Source of the DNA: Streptomyces cadmiisoli
Lineage (GTDB): Bacteria > Actinomycetota > Actinomycetes > Streptomycetales > Streptomycetaceae
Assembly: GCF_003261055.1 (NCBI RefSeq)
Contig: NZ_CP030073.1
Span: 5,766,001-5,830,000 of the forward strand
Length of the DNA stretch: 64,000 bases
Direction of reading: 5' to 3'
The notes under the pieces are model-generated. The model saw nothing but the letters and a program-made list of their open reading frames with translations, was not told the DNA's origin and did not search any database. A program made the translations under genes and the position numbers. How positions within the stretch are numbered: the first letter of the stretch is position 1; each line of letters begins with the position of its first letter. Positions 54,974 to 64,000 of the stretch are shown here, piece after piece.

Positions 54974-57223
54974 ATGACCAATATTCCGGAGACCGGCCGG
55001 ACCCCTCGGGTCCAGACCCGGCTCGTCATCATCCAAGTCCTCGTGCTCTCCCTGCTCGCCACCCTCGGCGGCCGGCTCTGGTACCTCCAGATCCGCGAAG
55101 GCGAGGCCTACGCCAAGGAAGCCTCCGGCAACCACGTCCAGCAGGTCGTCCAGCCCGCCGTGCGCGGCTCGATCCTGGACGCGCGCGGTGTGCCGCTCGC
55201 CGACAACGAGACCCGGCTGGTGGTGTCGGCCTCCCGCACCGAGCTGCTGAAGATGAAGGACGACGGCGAGGCCGTCCTGACCAAGCTCGCCGCGGTGCTG
55301 CGGATGGAGCCCGAGGAGGTCAGGGCGAAGGTACGGCTGTGCGACGCCGAGACGCCGCAGCCCTGCTGGAACGGCTCGCCCTACCAGCCGATCCCCATCA
55401 CCGACGAGGCCACCGCGCGGCAGGCCCTGCAGATCCGCGAGCGCGCCGAGGACTTCCCCGGCATCACCGCCGAGCCGCAGGCCGTCCGCCGCTATCCGGG
55501 TCCGGGCGTGGCCAACACCGCGCAGGTGCTCGGCTATCTCTCCCCGGTCACCGACGTCGAGATCCAGAAGGCCCAGAACAGCGAGTCGCCCTACCTGCGC
55601 TCCGACCAGGTCGGCCGCAGCGGACTGGAGCGGCAGTACGACCAGGAACTGCGCGGCAAGGCCGGTGTCACCCGCTACGAGGTCGACAACCTCGGCCGGG
55701 TCATCGGACAGGCCGAGTCCGACGCGGCCCAGCCCGGATCCAACCTGGTCACCAGCATCGACGCCCGGGTGCAGCGGGTCGCCGAGTTCGAGCTGAACGA
55801 GGCGATGAAGGCCGCCCGCAAGGAGTGGGACCGCAACACGAACGAGCGCTACAAGGCCGACGCGGGCGCGGTCGTGGTGATGGAGGCCAGGACCGGCCGG
55901 GTGGTCGCCATGGCGTCCAACCCGACGTACGACCCGAACGCCTGGGTCGGCGGCATCTCCGCCAAGGACTACCAGCGGCTCACCGGCAAGTCCTCCAACT
56001 ATCCGCTGCTCAACCGGGCCATACAGGGTCAGGCCGCACCCGGCTCGATCTTCAAGGTGGTCTCCACGGCCGCCGCGGTCCAGGCGGGTTACGACTTCAA
56101 CGGCGGCTACGAGTGCTCCAGCTCGTACTCCGTCGGCGGTCAGGTCTTCAAGAACTTCGAGTCCCAGAACCACGGCGCGATCGACCTCGGCCGCGCCCTG
56201 GAGGTCTCCTGCGACACCGTCTACTACCGGCTCGCGCACAGCGAATGGCAGCGGGACGGCGGCATCAACCCCAAGGGCAAGCCGAAGGACCACTTCTTCA
56301 AGGCCGCCCACCAGTTCGGCCTCGGCAAGGAGACCGGCATCGACCTGCCCAACGAGGTCACCGGCCGGGTCCCCGACCGCGAGTGGAAGCAGCGGTACTG
56401 GAAGGCCAACAAGGACGCCTGGTGCAAGACCGGCAAGAAGAACGGCGACTACGTCGAGCGGATCGCGTACGAGAACTGCCTCGAAGGCAACAAGATGCGC
56501 GCCGGTGACGAGATCAACTACTCCATCGGCCAGGGCGACACCCTGGTGACCCCGATCCAGATGGCGACGATCTACGCGGCCATCGCCAACGGCGGCACCC
56601 TGTACGCCCCGACCGTCGGCAAGGCGATCGTCAGCGCCGACGGCCGGCAGGTCTCGGAGATCAAGCCCGAGTCGCACGGCAAGCTGCCGGTCAACCGGCA
56701 GACGCTGTCGCAGATGGACAAGGCGCTGGAGGGCGTCGCCACCCGCGGTACGGCCGCGTGGCGGTTCGGCGGCTGGCCGCAGGACAAGATCCCGATGCAC
56801 GCCAAGACCGGTACCGCCGAGGTCTACGGCAAGCAGACCACCTCGTGGTTCGCCACCTACACCGACGACTACGCGATCGTCATGACGATCTCCCAGGGCG
56901 GTACCGGCTCCGGCGCCTCGGGCCCGGCCGTGCGCAACCTCTACGACGCCCTGTACGGCATCTCCGACGACGGCACGATCACCAAGAAGAACGCCCTGCT
57001 GCCCACCCCGCAGAAGGCCCTGCCGAAGATCCGCCCCGACGGTTCGATCGTCGCGCCGAAGATCTCCAAGGATCCGGCGAAGGAGCAGCAGGCCAGCCAG
57101 AAGGCACCGCAGGAGTCCCAGGGTCCGGTGGACCCGGCGGCGACCGCCTCGACGCCGACCACGGGCAATCGGAACACGCGCAGGCGGCAGCGCCGCGGGG
57201 GACGCCGGAGGATGCACACATGA
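54974..57223 (+). CDS. mrdA: Penicillin-binding protein 2
   Basis: A 749-residue class B PBP: short cytoplasmic part, a signal-anchor helix at about 16-36, the dimerisation domain and the transpeptidase domain. Active-site motifs are SIFK (Ser358), a SxN-like position in INYSIGQGD and KTG at about 611-613 in HAKTGTAE. The C-terminus (after about 700) is low-complexity and basic. It is the transpeptidase partner of the downstream RodA in wall synthesis. The stop overlaps the rodA start (ATGA). ATG 54974 has a GAGGAATG about 10 bases upstream. Confidence 0.95.
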   Translation: MTNIPETGRTPRVQTRLVIIQVLVLSLLATLGGRLWYLQIREGEAYAKEASGNHVQQVVQPAVRGSILDARGVPLADNETRLVVSASRTELLKMKDDGEAVLTKLAAVLRMEPEEVRAKVRLCDAETPQPCWNGSPYQPIPITDEATARQALQIRERAEDFPGITAEPQAVRRYPGPGVANTAQVLGYLSPVTDVEIQKAQNSESPYLRSDQVGRSGLERQYDQELRGKAGVTRYEVDNLGRVIGQAESDAAQPGSNLVTSIDARVQRVAEFELNEAMKAARKEWDRNTNERYKADAGAVVVMEARTGRVVAMASNPTYDPNAWVGGISAKDYQRLTGKSSNYPLLNRAIQGQAAPGSIFKVVSTAAAVQAGYDFNGGYECSSSYSVGGQVFKNFESQNHGAIDLGRALEVSCDTVYYRLAHSEWQRDGGINPKGKPKDHFFKAAHQFGLGKETGIDLPNEVTGRVPDREWKQRYWKANKDAWCKTGKKNGDYVERIAYENCLEGNKMRAGDEINYSIGQGDTLVTPIQMATIYAAIANGGTLYAPTVGKAIVSADGRQVSEIKPESHGKLPVNRQTLSQMDKALEGVATRGTAAWRFGGWPQDKIPMHAKTGTAEVYGKQTTSWFATYTDDYAIVMTISQGGTGSGASGPAVRNLYDALYGISDDGTITKKNALLPTPQKALPKIRPDGSIVAPKISKDPAKEQQASQKAPQESQGPVDPAATASTPTTGNRNTRRRQRRGGRRRMHT

Positions 57224-58419
57224 CGGGCGCGAACAGCTTCCAGGTCTCCGGGTACGGGCCCGAGCGCGCCGGCTGGACGCGGCTGTTCGCCCGTGACGCG
57301 CTGTCCAGGCGGCTCGACTGGCCGATACTGCTGGCCGCCCTGGCACTGTCGCTGATGGGCGCGATCCTGGTGTTCTCCGCGACCCGCAACCGCACCGAGA
57401 TCAACCAGGGCGACCCGTACTTCTTCCTGGTCCGGCACCTGCTGAACACCGGCATCGGCTTCGCGCTGATGATCGGCACGGTCTGGCTCGGCCACCGGAC
57501 CCTGCGCACCGCGGTGCCGCTGCTGTACGGCGCCTCGGTCTTCCTGGTGCTGATGGTGCTCACCCCGCTGGGGACCACGGTCAACGGAGCCCACTCGTGG
57601 ATCGTGCTGGGCGCCGGCTTCTCCTTGCAGCCGTCGGAGTTCGTGAAGGTCACGATCATCCTCGGCATGGCGATGCTGCTGGCCGCTCGGGTGGACGCGG
57701 GCGACAAGCCGTACCCGGACCACCGCACGGTCCTCCAGGCGCTGGGCCTGGCCGTCGTACCGATGCTGATCGTGATGCTGATGCCGGACCTCGGTTCGGT
57801 CATGGTCATGGCGGTGATCGTGCTGGGCGTGCTGCTCGCGTCCGGCGCCTCGAACCGGTGGGTCTTCGGACTGCTGGGCGCCGGCACCCTCGGCGCGATC
57901 GCCGTCTGGCAGCTGCACATCCTGGACGACTACCAGATCAACCGCTTCGCGGCCTTCGCCAACCCCGAACTCGACCCCGCGGGCGTCGGCTACAACACCA
58001 ACCAGGCGCGCATCGCCATCGGCTCGGGCGGACTGACCGGGTCGGGCCTCTTCCAGGGCTCCCAGACCACCGGGCAGTTCGTGCCGGAGCAGCAGACCGA
58101 CTTCGTCTTCACGGTGGCCGGCGAGGAGCTCGGCTTCCTCGGCGGCGGGCTGATCATCCTGCTGACCGGCGTGGTGCTGTGGCGGGCCTGCCGGATCGCG
58201 CTCGACTCCACCGAGCTGTACGGCACCGTCGTCGCGGCCGGGATCGTGGCCTGGTTCGCCTTCCAGGCTTTCGAGAACATCGGTATGACGCTCGGCATCA
58301 TGCCGGTCACCGGACTGCCGCTGCCGTTCGTCTCCTACGGCGGCTCATCGATGTTCGCGGTATGGGTCGCGGTCGGCCTGTTGCAGTCCATCCGGGTGCA
58401 GCGCCCCTTGTCCGCGTGA
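57220..58419 (+). CDS. rodA: RodA-type SEDS glycosyltransferase (sfr)
   Basis: A 399-residue polytopic protein with about ten membrane segments, of the SEDS family that polymerises lipid II. It has the signature ends FVPEQQTDFVFTVAGEELGF and GLPLPFVSYGGSSMF. Known in S. coelicolor as Sfr, it acts with PBP2 in the Mre-linked spore-wall complex. ATG 57220 overlaps the mrdA stop by 4 nt, with GGAGG upstream. The stop is followed by 66 bp to the leaderless CYTH-CHAD gene. Confidence 0.95.
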   Translation: MTGANSFQVSGYGPERAGWTRLFARDALSRRLDWPILLAALALSLMGAILVFSATRNRTEINQGDPYFFLVRHLLNTGIGFALMIGTVWLGHRTLRTAVPLLYGASVFLVLMVLTPLGTTVNGAHSWIVLGAGFSLQPSEFVKVTIILGMAMLLAARVDAGDKPYPDHRTVLQALGLAVVPMLIVMLMPDLGSVMVMAVIVLGVLLASGASNRWVFGLLGAGTLGAIAVWQLHILDDYQINRFAAFANPELDPAGVGYNTNQARIAIGSGGLTGSGLFQGSQTTGQFVPEQQTDFVFTVAGEELGFLGGGLIILLTGVVLWRACRIALDSTELYGTVVAAGIVAWFAFQAFENIGMTLGIMPVTGLPLPFVSYGGSSMFAVWVAVGLLQSIRVQRPLSA

Positions 58420-58473
58420 GGTTTCTGCCGAATCAACCCGAGATTCACCCTGCCGTCGTGCCCAGGTCGCCAG

Positions 58474-58479
58474 TAGATT
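58474..58479 (+). promoter_or_regulatory. Leaderless -10 box of the CYTH-CHAD gene
   Basis: TAGATT ends six bases before ATG 58486. No ribosome binding site is present. Confidence 0.55.
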
Positions 58480-58485
58480 CAGTTC

Positions 58486-59988
58486 ATGGCGGATACGAAG
58501 CGTGAGATCGAGCGCAAGTACGAGTCGGACGACGGCGGGCTGCCCGACCTGACCGGCGTCGCCGGGGTGGCGTCGGTCGTCGACAAGGGCGTCGTCGAAC
58601 TGGACGCCACCTACTACGACACCCCCGACGAACGCCTGACCGCGGCCTCGATCACCCTGCGCCGCCGCACCGGCGGCGCCGACGCCGGCTGGCATCTGAA
58701 GTTCCCGGTCGCCACCGGGGTGCGCGACGAGATCCAGGTGCCGCTGTCCGACAAGGTGCCCGGCGCCCTGGCCGCGCTCGTCCGCTCCCGGATCCGCGAG
58801 GTCGCACTGCAGCCCGTGGTGCGCCTGCGCACCAACCGGAGCGTGCACGACCTCCTCGACGCCGAGGGGCTGCCGCTCGCCGAGGTCGCCGTCGACGCCG
58901 TACGGGCCGAGCGGCTGACCGCGGGCGACGGCAAGGCGGAGTGGACCGAGATCGAGGTGGAGCTCGCCGACGGCCGCGAACCCGCGCTCCTCGACAAGAT
59001 CGACAAGCGGCTCCGCAAGGCCGGCGTGCGGGCCTCCGCCTCGCCGTCCAAGCTGGCCCGTGCCCTGGAGGAGACGGGCGGCGGGAAGCGGCGCCGCACG
59101 AAGGACCGGGCCGCGCCCGTCACCGCCGGTGATCATGTGCTGGCCTATGTGCGCGCCCAGCGGGACACGATCGTCGAGCTCGACCCGGCCGTGCGCCGGG
59201 ACGTGGAGGACTCCGTGCACCGCATGCGGGTCGCCACCCGGCGGATGCGCAGCACCTTCAAGTCGTACCGCCAGGTCCTCGACCGGTCCGTCACCGACCC
59301 GATCGGCGAGGAACTGAAGTGGCTGGCCGGGGAGCTGGGCGTCGGCCGGGACCAGGAGGTGCTCGCCGAGCGGATCACCGGCATCGTCGGGGAACTGCCG
59401 CGCGACCTGGTCGTCGGACCCGTCCGGGGCAGGCTGCGCAACTGGTCGCAGTCCCGGCACGGCGACTCCCGGCGCCGGATCATCGAGGTCCTGGACGGCC
59501 CGCGCCACCTGGCCCTGCTCGCCTCGCTGGACGCCCTGCTCGCCGACCCGCCGCTGCGCGCGGCCGCCGCCGGGAAGCCCGAGAAGGTGCTCGCCAAGGC
59601 CGTGACCAAGAGCTTCGACGTGGTCTCCGGCCTGGTCGAGGAGGGACTGCGCGCGGCACCGGGGCACGAGCGCGACGTGGCGCTGCACGAGGCCCGCAAG
59701 AAGACCAAGCGGGCCCGCTACGCGGCCGAGGCGGCCACTCCCGCCCTCGGCGGGCCGGCGTCCGCCATGGTCGGCTCGATGAAGCAGCTCCAGAATCTGC
59801 TGGGCGAGCACCAGGACAGTGTGATGAGCCGACAGGCCCTCAAGGAGCTGGCCGAGCAGGCGCACGCGGCCGGGGAGAGCTCGTTCACCTACGGCGTGCT
59901 GCACGGCCGCGAGGAGCGGCGGGCCGCCACGGCCGAGGAGGAACTGCCGGGTGCGTGGAACGGGATGAAGGGCGGTACGGGGATCTGA
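58486..59988 (+). CDS. CYTH-CHAD domain protein
   Basis: A 500-residue soluble protein. The N-terminal CYTH domain has the ExExK motif EIERK at residues about 6-10 and beta-rich units to about 200. The CHAD domain follows, with the conserved His/Arg helices HRMRVATRRMRS and HEARKKTKRARY. CYTH proteins act on triphosphates and CHAD domains bind polyphosphate, so a polyphosphate-related role is likely. ATG 58486 is six bases after TAGATT, suggesting a leaderless mRNA separate from the mre genes. The family is common in Streptomyces. Confidence 0.88.
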   Translation: MADTKREIERKYESDDGGLPDLTGVAGVASVVDKGVVELDATYYDTPDERLTAASITLRRRTGGADAGWHLKFPVATGVRDEIQVPLSDKVPGALAALVRSRIREVALQPVVRLRTNRSVHDLLDAEGLPLAEVAVDAVRAERLTAGDGKAEWTEIEVELADGREPALLDKIDKRLRKAGVRASASPSKLARALEETGGGKRRRTKDRAAPVTAGDHVLAYVRAQRDTIVELDPAVRRDVEDSVHRMRVATRRMRSTFKSYRQVLDRSVTDPIGEELKWLAGELGVGRDQEVLAERITGIVGELPRDLVVGPVRGRLRNWSQSRHGDSRRRIIEVLDGPRHLALLASLDALLADPPLRAAAAGKPEKVLAKAVTKSFDVVSGLVEEGLRAAPGHERDVALHEARKKTKRARYAAEAATPALGGPASAMVGSMKQLQNLLGEHQDSVMSRQALKELAEQAHAAGESSFTYGVLHGREERRAATAEEELPGAWNGMKGGTGI

Positions 59989-60059
59989 GCGTACGAAGGG
60001 GCTCCCGGACCGCGTTAGGCTTGATGGTCACCCCTGTCGGCACACGCGAAAGTCCCAGA

Positions 60060-62009
<1,950 letters not shown>

Positions 62010-62071
62010 GACGGGGACGGGGGTGGGTGCGTCCAGAACGTCGCCGGCACCCCCCGTGGGCCCGCCGAGGG

Positions 62072-62121
62072 GCCTCTCCGAGCTGGAGGGGTCCTGACCC
62101 CGTCGGCTGCCTGAGAGAGGC
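62072..62121 (+). other. Possible structured element in the radical-SAM gene 3' region
   Basis: GCCTCTC (62072-62078) is complementary to GAGAGGC (62115-62121), and a GGGG/CCCC pair lies inside. Together with the next hairpin at 62135-62163 it would form a two-stem 3'UTR. No known riboswitch consensus fits. Confidence 0.3.
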
Positions 62122-62134
62122 TCCATGAACTTCT

Positions 62135-62163
62135 GAGCCCCCTCCTCGACCGGGAGGGGGCTC
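62135..62163. terminator. Hairpin between convergent genes
   Basis: A perfect 11-bp stem (62135-62145 with 62153-62163) with a seven-base loop. It ends the radical-SAM gene and the convergent gene at 62222. Confidence 0.6.
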
Positions 62164-62221
62164 GGTCGTGTCCGGATCGGCCCGTCGGCCGCAGCGGGAT
62201 GCCGGCCGGGCCGTGCGGGGG

Positions 62222-63367
62222 TCAGCGTTTCCAGTCGTCGGCGAGGGCGATGGCAGCCAGTTGTCCGGTGGTGAGCGCGGGGGCCGGGCGGTTTACCGGC
62301 AGACCGAAAGCGGCGGTGTTGAGGGTGCCGACGTGAATGCGGAGCCCGTCGGGGTGGAGGATGTCGGCTTCCCATTGGAATTCGCCCTTGTTGCCGCTCG
62401 GCGAGGGCGTCTTCCGGGTGACGAAGCGGGATCCGTCCGGACGGGTGGCGGCGTTCGCGAAGGCCTTCCGCATTTCGACGCTGTCAGGTTTCCAGCGCTG
62501 CACGGTGACCTCGATCAGGGACTCTCCCTTTCCGTCGTCGACGGTGAGCGAGGCGTAGCCCTTCGGGGAGCCGGATTCCCTCGCGGTCCGCAACGAAGTG
62601 GGCAGCAGATTCTTCAAGGTCGACTGGATCCGGGCTTTTTCCAGTACGGGGGTGACCCGGCCGTTCGCGGGTTCTCGGGCCGGTGGCGGTGAACCGGGCA
62701 GCACCTCGATGACGGCTTTCCATGCCTGCGCGGTCACGATGTCGGTGAGCTGACCGACAGAGAGCGGCGGGTCGATCCGAGTGCCGTCGGCGGCCGTGCC
62801 CTTTTCCGGGCTCCAGGCCACCGCGTGTACCTGTTCCCCGTCGCGGGTGGTCATTTCGGCGTACCAGCGTCGGGGGCTGGTCGGGTCCGTGGCTACCTCG
62901 TAGCCTTTGGACATCACCAGCCGTGAGCCGTCCGCCAGTGTCGTGTCCGTGCACTGCTCGTAGGGATAGTGGGCGAGAACCAGGCATCCCACTTCCGACA
63001 CCGGGCCGGGCAGTCGGCCGACGGACAGAGCCACCCTGCCGAATCCTCGGCCTTCGTCGTACTGGATTTCCGCTGACGCCCCCGTCTCGGAGCGGGTTCC
63101 GGTACCTCGCGCCTGCCGGGTGGCGCCGGGAGGCAGCGTGTCCTTCAACAGTTCGGCCATGCGGTCCCCCGGCACCTGCGTCGCCTGCGCCGGCTGACGG
63201 TCCACCAGGGCCACGGCGCCGATGCCCGCCGCGGCCAGGCCCAGGATCGTCAGGGTCACCGTCACGGGACGGCGGCGTGGTCTCCCCGGGCCTGTGGGCC
63301 GCGGGCCGGACGGGGAAAGCCTTCCGGCTCCCCGGTGACGGGTCGGGGGCGTTGTCTGCTCGGTCAC
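62222..63367 (-). CDS. Membrane-anchored protein with two related halves
   Basis: A 381-residue protein with a basic Pro-rich cytoplasmic part, one membrane helix at about 35-55 (VTLTILGLAAAGIGAVAL) and an external part. That external part repeats itself: LLKDTLPP...ARGTG and LKNLLPTS...ARESG align, as do TLADGSRLVMSK with TRPDGSRFVTRK and PPLSVGQLTDIVTAQAWK with PALTTGQLAAIALADDWK. Both repeats of about 160 residues probably fold alike. No enzyme motif is seen. GTG 63367 is used as start, although no strong ribosome site precedes it. Function unknown. Confidence 0.72.
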   Translation of the reverse strand: MTEQTTPPTRHRGAGRLSPSGPRPTGPGRPRRRPVTVTLTILGLAAAGIGAVALVDRQPAQATQVPGDRMAELLKDTLPPGATRQARGTGTRSETGASAEIQYDEGRGFGRVALSVGRLPGPVSEVGCLVLAHYPYEQCTDTTLADGSRLVMSKGYEVATDPTSPRRWYAEMTTRDGEQVHAVAWSPEKGTAADGTRIDPPLSVGQLTDIVTAQAWKAVIEVLPGSPPPAREPANGRVTPVLEKARIQSTLKNLLPTSLRTARESGSPKGYASLTVDDGKGESLIEVTVQRWKPDSVEMRKAFANAATRPDGSRFVTRKTPSPSGNKGEFQWEADILHPDGLRIHVGTLNTAAFGLPVNRPAPALTTGQLAAIALADDWKR

Positions 63368-63421
63368 AACTCGTTCGCCGTTCTCTGTGGACAGAAGGCT
63401 TTGCCGGCAAGGGTGGGGGCC

Positions 63422-63449
63422 GGGGGGCCGGCCGCGTGGCCGGCCCCCC
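63422..63449 (-). terminator. Perfect hairpin after the secreted-protein gene
   Basis: A 12-bp perfect stem (63422-63433 with 63438-63449) with a GCGT loop, downstream of the minus-strand secreted-protein gene. No T run. Confidence 0.65.
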
Positions 63450-63493
63450 GCCCGCGCCGTGTCAGCCGCGCCGGCTACGCGGCCGACAGGTGA

Positions 63494-63877
63494 CTAGCAA
63501 CCCGCCTTGGCCTTGGTGAGGCCGAGCTGCGGGGTGAAGGGATTGCCCACGTAGCCCCACGAGTTGTTGCCCCAGAAGCAGTAGGAACGACTGCCGTCAC
63601 TGCTGGCGCCGCGGAAGGCCGTGCTGGTGTAGTTGGACACCGAGTTGTGCGCGTAGCCGCGGTAGAGGGTCTTGTAGTTGGTCTCCCACGTGTAGACCCG
63701 CGAACCCGTGCCGCTGTAATTGACGCCCGTCCAGAACTGGATGTAGTCGATGGCGGCGGTCCCAGGACGGTGGGCGTCATCGCTTCCCGAAGCGTTGGCG
63801 GTGGCCGTCGTGCTCATGGAGATGCTCAGTGCGGCCGCTGTGACGCCGAGGGCGGTGAGCGTCTTCTTGAAGTTCAT
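63494..63877 (-). CDS. Small secreted protein, possibly I36-inhibitor-like
   Basis: A 127-residue protein. Residues about 1-30 are a Sec signal (MNFKKTLTALGVTAAALSIS then ANASG). The mature part is rich in Tyr, Trp, Asn and Ser and resembles the small beta-sheet folds of crystallin/I36-type extracellular inhibitors (FWTGVNYSGTGSRVYTW). It has two Cys, one in SYCFWG and one as the last residue, likely forming a disulphide. Base composition is lower in GC than that of its neighbours. ATG 63877 follows GAAGGAGA. The family call is tentative. Two palindromes lie in its promoter region. Confidence 0.7.
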   Translation of the reverse strand: MNFKKTLTALGVTAAALSISMSTTATANASGSDDAHRPGTAAIDYIQFWTGVNYSGTGSRVYTWETNYKTLYRGYAHNSVSNYTSTAFRGASSDGSRSYCFWGNNSWGYVGNPFTPQLGLTKAKAGC

Positions 63878-63942
63878 CTTTTCTCCTTCGGTGGCGACGT
63901 GCGGTGGCGGGCTTTTCGCGGAGTCACCCGTCCATCGACGTC

Positions 63943-63976
63943 CCAATTATTGGATGGCGTATACAACTATTACGCC
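63943..63976. promoter_or_regulatory. Palindromes upstream of the secreted-protein gene
   Basis: CCAAT-T-ATTGG (63943-63953) and GGCGTA-N9-TACGCC (63956-63976) lie side by side about 65-100 bp before the start codon in an AT-rich stretch. These are good candidates for regulator sites; the regulator is not known. Confidence 0.45.
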
Positions 63977-64000
63977 GTGTCAGGTTCCGACAGATCCGCG

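Noticed and set aside
62105..62125. CTGAGAGAGG as part of a thiamine riboswitch
   Set aside because: Only the CTGAGA core matches, the element lies downstream of a gene, and the other conserved parts are absent.

Overview
The window is chromosomal DNA of a Streptomyces species (Actinomycetota). Base composition is very high in G+C with third codon positions almost all G or C. Many genes start with GTG, several appear to be leaderless, and the gene content is the conserved streptomycete core: paired clpP1/clpP2, sodF with a nickel-type operator, and the mreB-mreC-mreD-pbp2-rodA(sfr) cell-wall cluster. From memory, the gene order matches the core region of the S. coelicolor chromosome around SCO2600-SCO2652, read backwards. 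I see no insertion sequence, prophage, CRISPR array or biosynthetic gene cluster.

Layout. 1-3.7 kb: an HNH nuclease, then a PadR-regulated ABC exporter operon on the minus strand with a good operator. 3.9-6.6 kb: a small unknown gene abutting malQ (4-alpha-glucanotransferase, with an in-frame TTA codon), then a small membrane protein. 6.8-16.2 kb: pepN, a DUF1203 protein, asd, an ECF-like sigma factor with a membrane partner, and a large secreted S8 protease. 16.4-24.2 kb: Nudix hydrolase, Tat-type phosphoesterase, secreted serine hydrolase, an AbiEi/DUF559-like protein and a second pepN. 24.4-33.3 kb: a DsbA-like oxidoreductase, a small zinc-ribbon-like protein, sodF (with a candidate 3'UTR small RNA), two paralogous amino-acid permeases, bioY, an LPRTG cell-wall protein and a receptor-type Ser/Thr kinase. 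33.5-40 kb: rpiB, a Fpg/Nei glycosylase, an Eis-like acetyltransferase, a SpoIIE-type phosphatase, an HD protein, an acyltransferase and a 64-residue membrane protein. 40.2-45.3 kb: tRNA-Gly and tRNA-Pro, then tig, clpP1, clpP2 and clpX (protein folding and degradation). 45.4-51.7 kb: a proline-rich membrane protein, valS, folC, a DUF4233 protein and ndk. 52-58.4 kb: the mre/pbp2/rodA cluster for lateral wall and spore-wall synthesis. 58.5-62 kb: a CYTH-CHAD protein and a radical-SAM protein. 62.2-64 kb: a membrane-anchored protein with two related halves and a small secreted protein.

Most genes are housekeeping. The unusual material lies in the control sequences: the TTA codon in malQ, the Nur box and 3'UTR of sodF, the three-armed repeat before clpX, the ClgR-type site before clpP1, an ECF-type promoter before the sigma gene, the PadR operator, a palindrome upstream of the AbiEi-like gene, and a recurring leaderless -10 box placed 6-7 nt before the start codon of at least six genes. 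Strong GC-rich hairpins separate almost every convergent gene pair.
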